A stretch of 7,018 bases of DNA from Clostridiales bacterium UBA8960 (lineage in GTDB: Bacteria > Bacillota > Clostridia > Peptostreptococcales > Acidaminobacteraceae). The stretch is taken from the NCBI GenBank assembly GCA_003482695.1, contig DMYC01000179.1, positions 1 through 7,018 on the forward strand, written 5' to 3'. A program made the translations under genes and the position numbers. The first letter of the stretch is position 1. Every line of letters begins with the position of its first letter. A model generated the notes under the pieces. The model ran no database searches, had not been told where the DNA came from, and saw nothing but the letters and a program-made list of their open reading frames with translations. Positions 1-5,913 of this stretch are shown here, in pieces.

Positions 1-17
1 GAAAGGAGGTTATGCAA

Positions 18-113
18 ATGTTAATTAAAGCTATTATTATAACTAAAATCGATGATTTAAAACATGCTATGACATATTGTGATGACACTCCGTGTATAGG
101 TGCTGCGCTTTAG
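18..113 (+). CDS. Small 31-residue ORF, unknown function
   Basis: This short ORF begins with ATG at 18, seven bases after a near-perfect Shine-Dalgarno sequence (AGGAGGT, 4-10), and ends at TAG 111-113. An in-frame ATG at 12 sits too close to that site to be preferred. The peptide opens with a hydrophobic stretch (MLIKAIIITKI), continues with a polar middle, and has two cysteines near the end in the segment CDDTPC. I recognise no family. A hairpin over the stop codon and a rho-independent terminator at 153-186 follow, so it could be a self-contained small gene or a leader ORF. The frame is also open to the left edge, so it could instead be the tail of a longer gene, but the strong ribosome binding site argues for a real start here. 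Confidence 0.4.
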   Translation: MLIKAIIITKIDDLKHAMTYCDDTPCIGAAL

Positions 114-137
114 GTTCACATTGGTGACGAAAGCAGC
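102..137 (+). other. Hairpin spanning the small ORF's stop codon
   Basis: GCTGC (102-106) pairs with GCAGC (133-137), TTT (109-111) with AAA (130-132) across a GC bulge, and TCAC (116-119) with GTGA (124-127) around a four-base loop. There is no U-tract after it, so it is not itself a terminator. It may stabilise the 3' end of the upstream mRNA or form part of a leader structure. I found no sequence upstream that could pair with the arms of the following terminator, so attenuation is not supported. Confidence 0.3.
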
Positions 138-152
138 TTTATTTGAAGGACG

Positions 153-186
153 ACGGTGTATGCTTATGTGCATGCGCCGTTTTTTT
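153..186 (+). terminator. Rho-independent terminator after the small ORF
   Basis: The arm ACGGTGTATGC (153-163) pairs with GCATGCGCCGT (170-180) around a six-base loop. It makes an 11-bp stem with two G-U pairs, followed by seven T residues (180-186). It would stop transcription from the left before the gene starting at 225, so that gene needs its own promoter or read-through. Confidence 0.8.
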
Positions 187-212
187 GTGCCTATAAACGG
201 GGGAATTATACT

Positions 213-219
213 AGGGGGA
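213..219 (+). promoter_or_regulatory. Ribosome binding site that fixes the start at 225
   Basis: AGGGGGA lies five bases before ATG 225. The reading frame is open further upstream to an ATG at 156, but that start would place the first codons inside the terminator stem and has no ribosome binding site. The start at 225 is therefore used. Confidence 0.75.
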
Positions 220-224
220 TTCAT

Positions 225-1700
225 ATGAAATTTGATCGTGAGCAATTAAAAAGTGAAATTGATCGTGTGTCGGCTGAGTGGGACATGTCTGGCGCGTTCG
301 TTGTTATTAAAGATGGTGCGCTTGTGCATGAGGGCATATACGGTTACGAGGACAGGATGGAACTTCGTCCTATGCACAGAGATTCAAAGTACATTTTGCA
401 TTCGGAAAGTGCATTTTTAGTAGGAATGTGTTTCTTTATGTTGATTGACCAAGGCATGCTGAAATTCACAGACAAACTTAACCGATTTATACCAGAATAC
501 AGGTTTGCGGATCAAATCAAGTTGATTCACTTGTTGAAATCGACTTCGGGTATATCGGATTACTTCTATAACCATTTGATGATTGATCTCAATGAAGATG
601 CGCATTATTTGGCGTTACCCGACTATGACCGCAAACGCATGGAGCTTAAGACATTAAACCAGAACAGACATTTCGAGAAAGTTCTTTCAATCGTGGAATC
701 TTGTGACCTTTTGTATGCGCCAGGAACAACAGGGAGAGGGGGTTCTGAAACAAACGCAGTATTTTTAGCCGAAATCGTAAAACGCGTTACTGGAATGAGT
801 GTGTTTGAATATTTGACAGAAAAAGTATTTTCACCGCTGGGTATGTCGCATACAGTGGAAGGCTATGAATCAAATGCCGTTTCATCCACAGTCATCAGAG
901 AGAAAGAACTTGTGCGTTCACCACTTGACTATCATGTAACGGGTGTGTTTACGACGACGCTTGAGGATATGGAGAAGTTGCTTGTGGCACTAGCTGAAAA
1001 AAAGATTTTGTCTGAAAAGATGTGGGATCGTGTTTTGAAATACGACTCTAGTGGTGACGGGATGATCTTTGAAAATGCGAATGGGTTTGATTGTGGTAAC
1101 ATCGCGTTTTTAGGGTTCGGTTTTTTCTTTTACTTCAATCACAAAACCGGGATATCATTTGCAAGTTTGGTTTCAGAAGAGCAGACATTCAAAAACAAAG
1201 CTGGCGAGTGGCACTATTATAGACGCGATTCTCGTGAGGTGATCGAAGCGGCATTTACTTACCCTGTGAACACCAAAATGGTGAAACTCAGCAAAAGCAA
1301 CATGTGGCAGGCGCTCAATCTCAAAGTTGCCGATGATCAACAAGGTTTCGTGCTTGAAGCGAAATCGTCGATCGCCATGGCGCTGATGTATAAGACGAAG
1401 CATGCTTTTGTTCAGATGGAGGGCAGTCGCGTCATTGGATTACTCGTTCTCGAGATCAATAAAAAGAAAAATTACTATAACATCGATATCATATTAATCG
1501 ATAAACGCTATCAGGGAAGAGGCTATGGTAAAATCATGCTGAATTGGGCGATCGAACGCCTTAAAGATGAAGGGGCTAAGGAACTCGAAATTGGTGTGAA
1601 CCGCTTTAATCATGCGGCAAAGAAAATCTACTTAAATGCGGGATTTACACCTAAAGCGATTTATGATGGCGGGATGACGCTGCATATGAAGATGGAGTAG
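225..1700 (+). CDS. Degenerate S12 beta-lactamase-like domain fused to a GNAT acetyltransferase
   Basis: A 491-residue protein with two domains. Residues 1 to about 345 have the serine beta-lactamase/DD-peptidase (S12) fold signature: a kDG-like opening (about 24-45), LLKSTSGI (103-110), and PGTT...TNAVFLAEIVKRVTG...FSPLGMSHT (166-210). The SxxK motif aligns without gaps to SESA (60-63), so the nucleophile Ser60 remains but the lysine is Ala63. The YxN motif reads GSE (173-175), so its tyrosine is gone too. A KTG-like triad survives at 307-309. Residues from about 350 to 491 resemble BltD-type spermine/spermidine acetyltransferases: KVADDQQGFV (367-376), the acetyl-CoA loop QGRGYG (430-435) and IYLNAGF (468-474) with Tyr469 as likely general acid. 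I infer an active acetyltransferase carrying a non-catalytic, possibly ligand-binding, S12 domain. No signal peptide is visible, so it is probably cytoplasmic. A TATAAA at 192-197 is a weak promoter candidate. Confidence 0.85.
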   Translation: MKFDREQLKSEIDRVSAEWDMSGAFVVIKDGALVHEGIYGYEDRMELRPMHRDSKYILHSESAFLVGMCFFMLIDQGMLKFTDKLNRFIPEYRFADQIKLIHLLKSTSGISDYFYNHLMIDLNEDAHYLALPDYDRKRMELKTLNQNRHFEKVLSIVESCDLLYAPGTTGRGGSETNAVFLAEIVKRVTGMSVFEYLTEKVFSPLGMSHTVEGYESNAVSSTVIREKELVRSPLDYHVTGVFTTTLEDMEKLLVALAEKKILSEKMWDRVLKYDSSGDGMIFENANGFDCGNIAFLGFGFFFYFNHKTGISFASLVSEEQTFKNKAGEWHYYRRDSREVIEAAFTYPVNTKMVKLSKSNMWQALNLKVADDQQGFVLEAKSSIAMALMYKTKHAFVQMEGSRVIGLLVLEINKKKNYYNIDIILIDKRYQGRGYGKIMLNWAIERLKDEGAKELEIGVNRFNHAAKKIYLNAGFTPKAIYDGGMTLHMKME

Positions 1701-1705
1701 AACTG

Positions 1706-2230
1706 CTAGAGTAGATTTTGTGCGATTGAATGAGCTGCATAAGCAATAAATGTACCGATTAGTACATCGGTTGGATAGTGAAATCCTAACGCAACGCGAG
1801 AGAAGCCAACTAATACCGCTATTACGAGCAGCACACCTGATAAGAAAGGCAAAATATTTCCGATGGAAAGCGCTAAAGCAAATGCACAAGCTGTATGGCC
1901 AGATGGAAATGAATATTGACATTCTGGGGGCTGCATAACTTTGATGATATCACCATAGTGATAAGGTCTAGGTCGATTGACGAGTCTTTTCGTGAGCTGC
2001 ACGATGACTTGAGCAACAACTAGCGTCAGTAAGGCATACTGACCAACCGGGATATAAAAAATGTGCTCCAATATCAACGCGACTAGAATCGAGAAAACGG
2101 CAGTCTCAGTATCACCAAAATGTGTGATGAAGCGCATGAAATTTGCGAACCATTTAAACTTCATAGAGTGATTAATTTTTTCATAAAGCGTTCGGTCGTT
2201 GGTGAGAACCATAGATTTAAGTGTGCTCAT
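1706..2230 (-). CDS. PAP2-family membrane phosphatase
   Basis: A 174-residue integral membrane protein of the type 2 phosphatidic acid phosphatase superfamily. All three signature motifs are intact: KxxxxxxRP (Lys81 to Pro89), PSGH (109-112, with catalytic-site His112) and SRxxxxxHxxxD (Ser144, Arg145, His151, Asp155). Hydrophobic segments lie near 42-60, 63-80, 113-127, 129-146 and 156-170. Small members of this family dephosphorylate undecaprenyl pyrophosphate for cell-wall synthesis (BcrC type) or lipid phosphates such as phosphatidylglycerol phosphate; sequence alone does not choose between them. The start at 2230 follows AAGGAGGT nine bases upstream on the minus strand. The gene converges with the acetyltransferase gene with only 5 nt between their stop codons and no terminator there, so the transcripts may overlap. 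A TATAAT box upstream suggests its own promoter. Confidence 0.9.
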   Translation of the reverse strand: MSTLKSMVLTNDRTLYEKINHSMKFKWFANFMRFITHFGDTETAVFSILVALILEHIFYIPVGQYALLTLVVAQVIVQLTKRLVNRPRPYHYGDIIKVMQPPECQYSFPSGHTACAFALALSIGNILPFLSGVLLVIAVLVGFSRVALGFHYPTDVLIGTFIAYAAHSIAQNLL

Positions 2231-2259
2231 AATTACAGACCTCCTTATCCTTTTTCTCC

Positions 2260-2287
2260 ATTATATAACCGCGTTGTGAAATTGAAA
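2260..2287 (-). promoter_or_regulatory. Candidate sigma-A promoter for the PAP2 gene
   Basis: On the minus strand a perfect -10 box TATAAT (2265 to 2260) lies about 30 bases before the start codon. A weak -35, TTTCAA (2287 to 2282), sits 16 bases upstream of it. The -10 is convincing and the -35 is poor, so the start point is likely but the strength is uncertain. I saw no equally good promoter on the plus strand of this divergent 110-base spacer for the nucleotidyltransferase gene. Confidence 0.45.
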
Positions 2288-2326
2288 TTAGGGACATGTA
2301 AGCAGTGGGTAAAATTAACGATAAAA

Positions 2327-2332
2327 AGGGGG
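2327..2332 (+). promoter_or_regulatory. Ribosome binding site deciding the start at 2341
   Basis: AGGGGG lies eight bases before ATG 2341. The frame is open back to a GTG at 2305, but that codon has no ribosome binding site and would add 12 residues not expected before the nucleotidyltransferase fold. Confidence 0.65.
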
Positions 2333-2340
2333 AAATCAGG

Positions 2341-3390
2341 ATGAAATTAATAAGAGCTGCAGAAATATTGATAGATAAAATAAAAAGGGACTACAAAGAA
2401 GAAGTCGCGGTGGTGGTGATGATGGGGTCGCATTTATACGGCGAAACCCATCGCCTTTCCGATCTGGATATGTATTTTGTCGTGAACACACCGAGAGGGT
2501 ATGAGCTTGGTAGAACATTCATCATCGATGGCATCGGTTTCGATTTTTGGCCGATCAGCTGGGACAGAATGGAGCGGATCGCAAATCACGATGAGCGTAT
2601 CACGGCCATCATCACAGAAGGTCAAATTCTCTATTATGGCTCAGAAGCAGATCTTGCCCGTTTTAACGCTTTGAAAGATAAAGCGTTGGACGCCAGTGAT
2701 ATTAGAAAGTTTCTCGGAAAGGCTGAAAATGTGCTGAATAATGCATACAAACCTTATTTTGAGCTAGAGAAGTGCGATGATTTGACGGCTTCGAGAAAAA
2801 AAGCCATTAATATTGTGTTTTCAGTGACGAATGCCATCGCACTTTTAAACCGTGATACGGTGAAACGCGGTAGAGGAAAACTTAAAGGTGAGTTGTTGGC
2901 GATGCCTTTGGTGCCGTATAATTTCGAGAAATATTACGACGTTTTGTTTCAGAGTGCTCAGGTTAGCGAGATAAAGGTGGCGATGAAAGCATTACTGGAA
3001 GAGACATCAAACCTGATTAAACGGACGAGAAGCGATTACGACGCAACTCGACCAGAAGACGTTAAAGAAAAACTCACAGGATTCTATGAAGAACTCATAA
3101 ACTTTTATAATAAAATCACACATGGGATTGAAATTAAAGATTATGTCACTGTATTTTATGCTGCGAACGAAATTGTGTTGGAACTTGAAGATGCATTCTC
3201 TGGTACGGGCGTTTCGCTTGAGGCGCTACCTGATATCATAAGTTCATTTGATCCAAATCGTATGGAGGCATATGGTAATATCGTGGCGACGCATCAAAGG
3301 GCACTAGAGGCATTACTATCAAATCTTGGTATTGAGATATCCGTGTTCAAAGATTTTGAGGAACTGAGTTTGGTTGTGGGTGGACTGTGA
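2341..3390 (+). CDS. Nucleotidyltransferase of the polymerase-beta superfamily
   Basis: A 349-residue soluble protein. The N-terminal third (about 1-105) is a minimal nucleotidyltransferase domain: the helix before the active site, then GSHLYG (29-34), then SDLDMYFVV (40-48) supplying the metal-binding pair Asp41 and Asp43, and a later strand GFDFWP (66-71) supplying the third carboxylate, Asp68. The active site therefore looks complete. The rest (about 110-349) is mostly helical, with one segment near 115-215 and another near 235-345. This layout resembles antibiotic nucleotidyltransferases and related uncharacterised proteins, but I cannot tell whether the substrate is a small molecule, a protein or RNA. 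No toxin-antitoxin partner such as a small HEPN gene is adjacent. It is divergent from PAP2 and separated by 91 bases from the next gene, so it may be its own transcription unit. Function beyond nucleotidyl transfer is not assigned. Confidence 0.8.
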   Translation: MKLIRAAEILIDKIKRDYKEEVAVVVMMGSHLYGETHRLSDLDMYFVVNTPRGYELGRTFIIDGIGFDFWPISWDRMERIANHDERITAIITEGQILYYGSEADLARFNALKDKALDASDIRKFLGKAENVLNNAYKPYFELEKCDDLTASRKKAINIVFSVTNAIALLNRDTVKRGRGKLKGELLAMPLVPYNFEKYYDVLFQSAQVSEIKVAMKALLEETSNLIKRTRSDYDATRPEDVKEKLTGFYEELINFYNKITHGIEIKDYVTVFYAANEIVLELEDAFSGTGVSLEALPDIISSFDPNRMEAYGNIVATHQRALEALLSNLGIEISVFKDFEELSLVVGGL

Positions 3391-3481
3391 ATTCTTAAAA
3401 TTTCATTAGATGGAAGGATTTGCAATCTTTTTAATCAAAAATCATGTAAAATATGACTAAGGACAAACGTTTGGAGGGATT

Positions 3482-3901
3482 ATGATATTTCGAGGAAAAA
3501 TAGGTTACTGGTGGTGGGGTGTGCTTTTACTCATGTTGAAGGCAACGGTTGACACACTGAACGAAATGGATACGAGTAGCATTTTAAGTCTAATTGTCGG
3601 AGCGATGGTAATAATCGTCTATACGATCGCTGTACATATGACATTAAAGAATTATGTTATACTTGGAGACGATTCACTGACGATTTTCCTTGGTGTCATA
3701 AAGAAAACGATTTTCTATAAAGACATACTATCGATTAAAAAGACTGTAAATCCGCTCTCTTCTATGGCGATATCATTTGATCGACTTGAAATTAGAGCGA
3801 GAAAAACAAGTGTAATTATAGCTGTCAAAGACAAACCCGGCTTTGTTCAGGCGGTGATAAAGCGAAATTCAAAGATTGAGACCACGCCTGATTTGTTGTA
3901 A
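3482..3901 (+). CDS. Membrane-anchored bacterial PH-domain protein (DUF1200-like)
   Basis: A 139-residue protein with two hydrophobic segments at the N-terminus (about 9-20, with a WWW cluster at 10-12, and 33-53). They are followed by a basic, beta-rich cytoplasmic domain. The domain carries the pattern NPLSSMAISFDRLEIRA (90-106) and then a VKDKPGFVQAVIKRN segment (115-129), which matches the bacterial PH-like family known as DUF1200. Such proteins are common in Bacillota and their role is not established; binding to a membrane or protein partner is the usual guess. The start at 3482 is four bases after GGAGG (3473-3477), a rather short spacing. It is the first gene of a compact run of four on the same strand, 31 bases before the next. 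I saw no convincing promoter in 3391-3481: a TAAAAT at 3447-3452 lacks a -35 at proper distance. Confidence 0.75.
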   Translation: MIFRGKIGYWWWGVLLLMLKATVDTLNEMDTSSILSLIVGAMVIIVYTIAVHMTLKNYVILGDDSLTIFLGVIKKTIFYKDILSIKKTVNPLSSMAISFDRLEIRARKTSVIIAVKDKPGFVQAVIKRNSKIETTPDLL

Positions 3902-3932
3902 CCACTGCGGTTCCACATGGAGGAAAATATAA

Positions 3933-4502
3933 ATGAATAAAACCAAAAGCATTTTTGTTATAATATTTTTAAGCTCTGTTTTAATGATGACGGGATGCAC
4001 CGAACAAACGGCAGTTAAGAAAATTTATCAAAAGGACGCGGTGATCAACTATGTTGACCGCACCATTACATATGATGGCGAAGTCTATATTTACGAGTTT
4101 GCTGAGAACAAACTGAAAATTGTTTATCCCAATGGTATGGTAAGCGTTCTAGCAAATAGAGATTCTTTTATCAGCATTGATTGGCAATATGTTGAAACGC
4201 ACAAAGAAGATGTCAAAACAGTCCTCGAACTCGGCTATCTGCATCCCAACGTCATCATGTATCAAATTTTAGAGGCTACGCCAAACTCGGTCATGCCATC
4301 AAGCCATTATAAGCAATCACCGATTGGAGGGCTATTTGTCATTTTGTTTGGCTCGATGCTTGTGTTTTTCCCGGCGCATGCTTGGTTTCTGAGTTATGGT
4401 TGGCGTTATAAAGATGTCAACCCGAGTGAAGTCGCGCTAGTGATCCACCGTTTTTCTGGGGTCATCGCGATCATCATCGGAATCATGATCATAGCAAAGT
4501 AA
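3933..4502 (+). CDS. Predicted lipoprotein with C-terminal two-helix membrane tail (DUF6199-like)
   Basis: A 189-residue protein. It begins with a lipoprotein signal peptide: basic MNKTK, a hydrophobic core (7-19), and the lipobox MTGC, with Cys22 as the expected lipidated residue. Methionine at -3 is acceptable but not the commonest. The middle (23-128) is polar and probably outside the cell, with a beta-rich stretch at about 38-75. The end has two membrane helices (about 131-153 and 167-188) joined by GWRYKDVNPSEVAL (156-169). That tail matches my memory of small Bacillota membrane proteins annotated DUF6199. The combination of lipid anchor and helical tail is unusual; a simple signal anchor giving three membrane segments is the alternative. 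The start follows GGAGG by nine bases. Spacing of 31 bases before it and 14 after it supports co-transcription with its neighbours. Function is unknown. Confidence 0.75.
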   Translation: MNKTKSIFVIIFLSSVLMMTGCTEQTAVKKIYQKDAVINYVDRTITYDGEVYIYEFAENKLKIVYPNGMVSVLANRDSFISIDWQYVETHKEDVKTVLELGYLHPNVIMYQILEATPNSVMPSSHYKQSPIGGLFVILFGSMLVFFPAHAWFLSYGWRYKDVNPSEVALVIHRFSGVIAIIIGIMIIAK

Positions 4503-4507
4503 AGAAC

Positions 4508-4511
4508 GGAG
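4508..4511 (+). promoter_or_regulatory. Ribosome binding site favouring the ATG at 4517
   Basis: GGAG (4508-4511) is five bases before ATG 4517. The upstream in-frame GTG at 4511 overlaps this site and cannot be served by it, so the start at 4517 is preferred. Confidence 0.6.
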
Positions 4512-4516
4512 TGAGT

Positions 4517-5074
4517 ATGAGAAAAATTACGGTTGAGCCTTATAATCCAGAATGGAAAAATGAATTTAATAAAGCACAAGCATTTTATAGCACTTCACTT
4601 GTGGGCTTGGACGTTCAGATTGAACACGTTGGAAGCACGTCGGTGGAAGGCCTATGGGCAAAACCTATACTGGATATCGATATCATCGTAAACGACGCTG
4701 AAACAATCCGAAAAGTCATCGACCGACTTGAAGAATGTGGTTATAAGCATGTTGGGAATTACGGTGTAGAAGGTAGAGAAGCCTTGAAACTAGATCAAAC
4801 AAATACGAAGATCGACTGGATGGCTCATAATTTGTACGTATGTCTCGCAGATAACGAAAATGTGATCAATCATTTAATGCTCAGGGCACATTTGAGACGT
4901 AATAAAAACGCAGTAAAAGCATACAGTGAAATAAAGCGAAATCTTGCAGAACTTTACCCTGATGATATGACGTCCTACCTTGATGGCAAAACGGATTTGA
5001 TCATTGGCTTTCTTAGAGAAGAGGGCATGAGTGAAGAAGCCATTCAAAGGATTATGGACATCAACAAGAAGTAA
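4517..5074 (+). CDS. GrpB family protein (nucleotidyltransferase fold)
   Basis: A 185-residue protein with the signature of the GrpB family (UPF0157): VEPYNPEW (6-13), the motif HVGSTSVEGLWAKPILDIDI (37-56), which holds the nucleotidyltransferase-like GS and DID elements, and HNLYVC (104-109). The C-terminal helical part (about 120-170) carries the usual LRAHLRRN and YSEIKRNLAELYP segments. Length is normal for a stand-alone GrpB protein; in some organisms the domain is fused to dephospho-CoA kinase. The fold belongs to the polymerase-beta nucleotidyltransferase superfamily, but the substrate is not established. The gene starts 14 bases after the lipoprotein stop codon and ends 26 bases before the GyrI-like gene, so it is very likely in the same operon. 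It is the second nucleotidyltransferase-fold protein in the window, without close similarity to the one at 2341-3390 beyond the shared motif. Confidence 0.92.
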   Translation: MRKITVEPYNPEWKNEFNKAQAFYSTSLVGLDVQIEHVGSTSVEGLWAKPILDIDIIVNDAETIRKVIDRLEECGYKHVGNYGVEGREALKLDQTNTKIDWMAHNLYVCLADNENVINHLMLRAHLRRNKNAVKAYSEIKRNLAELYPDDMTSYLDGKTDLIIGFLREEGMSEEAIQRIMDINKK

Positions 5075-5100
5075 ATTGTGTCGATTAGGAGAAATTAAAT

Positions 5101-5715
5101 ATGGAAAAACTGGAATATAAAAAAGTTTATAAATCGCTCTATTTACCACCAAGTAAACCTGTAATCATAACGGTTCCACCGATCAAATTTGCGGTAATCC
5201 GCGGAGAAGGCGATCCAAATGGCGAAGCATTCGCTAAAGCGACAGAAGCGCTGTATGCGTTCAGTTATGCCGTAAAAATGTCCTATAAAAGCAAAGCGGT
5301 TCCTGAAGGTTTTTACGACTACACCGTTTTTCCACTCGAGGGCGAATGGGATCTGGTCGATAAAAGTAAGGGGTCTATAGACAAAAGCAATTTCGCTTAT
5401 GCGCGAATGATTAGGCAACCTGATTTTCTGACGGACGCATTATTTGAAAGGTTCATAAATGAAGCTGAGAAGAAAAAAAGCAATCCGGACATTAGTCGCA
5501 TCACGTACGAGACATTCGATGAAGGTTTGTGTTGTCAAATGATGCATTTAGGCAGCTATGATGATGAACCTGAAAGCTTTGAAAAAATGGAAGCTTATTG
5601 CTTGGACCATGGCCATGAGCGCCTCTCAAAGCGACATCGCGAAATCTATCTATCTGATCCACGAAAGACTGAAGTTTCAAAGTTGAAAACCGTGCTGAGA
5701 TTTAAAATTCGTTAA
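5101..5715 (+). CDS. GyrI-like small-molecule-binding domain protein
   Basis: A 204-residue soluble protein of the GyrI-like (SbmC / AraC effector-binding) superfamily. It has no DNA-binding domain, so it is a stand-alone version. Recognisable parts are the opening LEYKKVYKSLYLPP (4-17), KFAVIRGEGDPNG (29-41), the second half beginning near TYETFDEGLCCQMMHLGSYDDEP (135-157), and the characteristic end HREIYLSDPRKTEVSKLKTV (179-198). Family members bind hydrophobic or cationic small molecules in a cleft between two similar halves, and some hydrolyse reactive compounds. Which applies here cannot be read from the sequence. The start is nine bases after AGGAG (5087-5091). It is the last gene of the 3482-5715 run. 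No canonical plus-strand terminator follows directly: the hairpin at 5734-5757 lacks a T-run on this strand, and the next plus-strand terminator is at 5985-6020. Confidence 0.9.
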   Translation: MEKLEYKKVYKSLYLPPSKPVIITVPPIKFAVIRGEGDPNGEAFAKATEALYAFSYAVKMSYKSKAVPEGFYDYTVFPLEGEWDLVDKSKGSIDKSNFAYARMIRQPDFLTDALFERFINEAEKKKSNPDISRITYETFDEGLCCQMMHLGSYDDEPESFEKMEAYCLDHGHERLSKRHREIYLSDPRKTEVSKLKTVLRFKIR

Positions 5716-5720
5716 ATTAC

Positions 5721-5757
5721 AAAAAATAAAAATGCTCTTGGTGATTAATCCAAGAGC
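5721..5757 (-). terminator. Minus-strand rho-independent terminator
   Basis: A perfect 8-bp stem, GCTCTTGG (5734-5741) with CCAAGAGC (5750-5757), has an eight-base loop. On the minus strand it is followed directly by ATTTTTATTTTTT (5733 to 5721), an ideal U-tract. On the plus strand the stem is followed by GAGGAAGG, which is not a U-tract. It therefore ends a leftward transcript. The leftward HD-GYP gene already has its own terminator at 5985-6020, so this second terminator implies a separate minus-strand RNA between them or a backup site. Confidence 0.7.
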
Positions 5758-5884
5758 GAGGAAGGATTGGATTTTATTTTTTGGGGGGAGAAGTACGTCA
5801 ATAGCATTCCGCTCAACATACGAAAATGGTAAGGCATATGCGGTGAGCAGTAAAGGGTTGAGTTAAACGAAATGCTACTGACGT
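5721..5884 (-). ncRNA. Candidate structured small RNA on the minus strand
   Basis: Arms 5795-5817 and 5857-5884 pair as 17 positions, a five-base bulge (5863-5867) and 6 more pairs. On the plus strand two positions mismatch (A5801 with C5878, and C5809 with A5870). On the minus strand the same positions are U-G and G-U, so the 17-bp helix is unbroken there. Reading leftward, the helix is followed by about 37 bases that look unpaired and are C-rich (CTTCTCCCCCC, later TCCTTCCTC). Then comes the terminator hairpin with its U-tract. This order of helix, C-rich linker and terminator resembles known Gram-positive regulatory RNAs that pair with ribosome binding sites. The 5' end is not settled: a TATGAT at 5931 to 5926 could be a -10, but no good -35 accompanies it. 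No known RNA family is recognised. A small inverted-repeat element is the alternative. Confidence 0.4.
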
Positions 5885-5913
5885 TTGAAAAAGTGAGCAA
5901 AAAGTCGGTTGCT

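Noticed and set aside
207..212. TATACT as a -10 box for the gene at 225
   Set aside because: The transcript would start at about the ribosome binding site itself, and no -35 is present; the T-run upstream belongs to the terminator.
156..224. N-terminal extension of the acetyltransferase fusion gene back to ATG 156
   Set aside because: It would be translated from within a terminator stem, has no ribosome binding site, and the strong site AGGGGGA serves ATG 225.
1173..1403. Minus-strand ORF inside the acetyltransferase fusion gene
   Set aside because: It is a shadow of a well-supported gene on the other strand, with no ribosome binding site or recognisable protein features.
3414..3432. Possible terminator after the nucleotidyltransferase gene (AAGGATT / AATCTTT, then T's)
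   Set aside because: The stem is only seven pairs, mostly A-T with one G-U and one G-C, with a three-base loop; too weak to call.
3420..3452. TTGCAA and TAAAAT as a promoter for the PH-domain gene
   Set aside because: The spacing is 21 bases, too long for a sigma-A promoter.
5795..5884. MITE-like mobile element with terminal inverted repeats
   Set aside because: No target-site duplication flanks it (AGAAGT on the left, TTGAAA on the right) and there is no second copy in the window; a leftward RNA explains the wobble pattern better. A genome-wide copy search would settle it.
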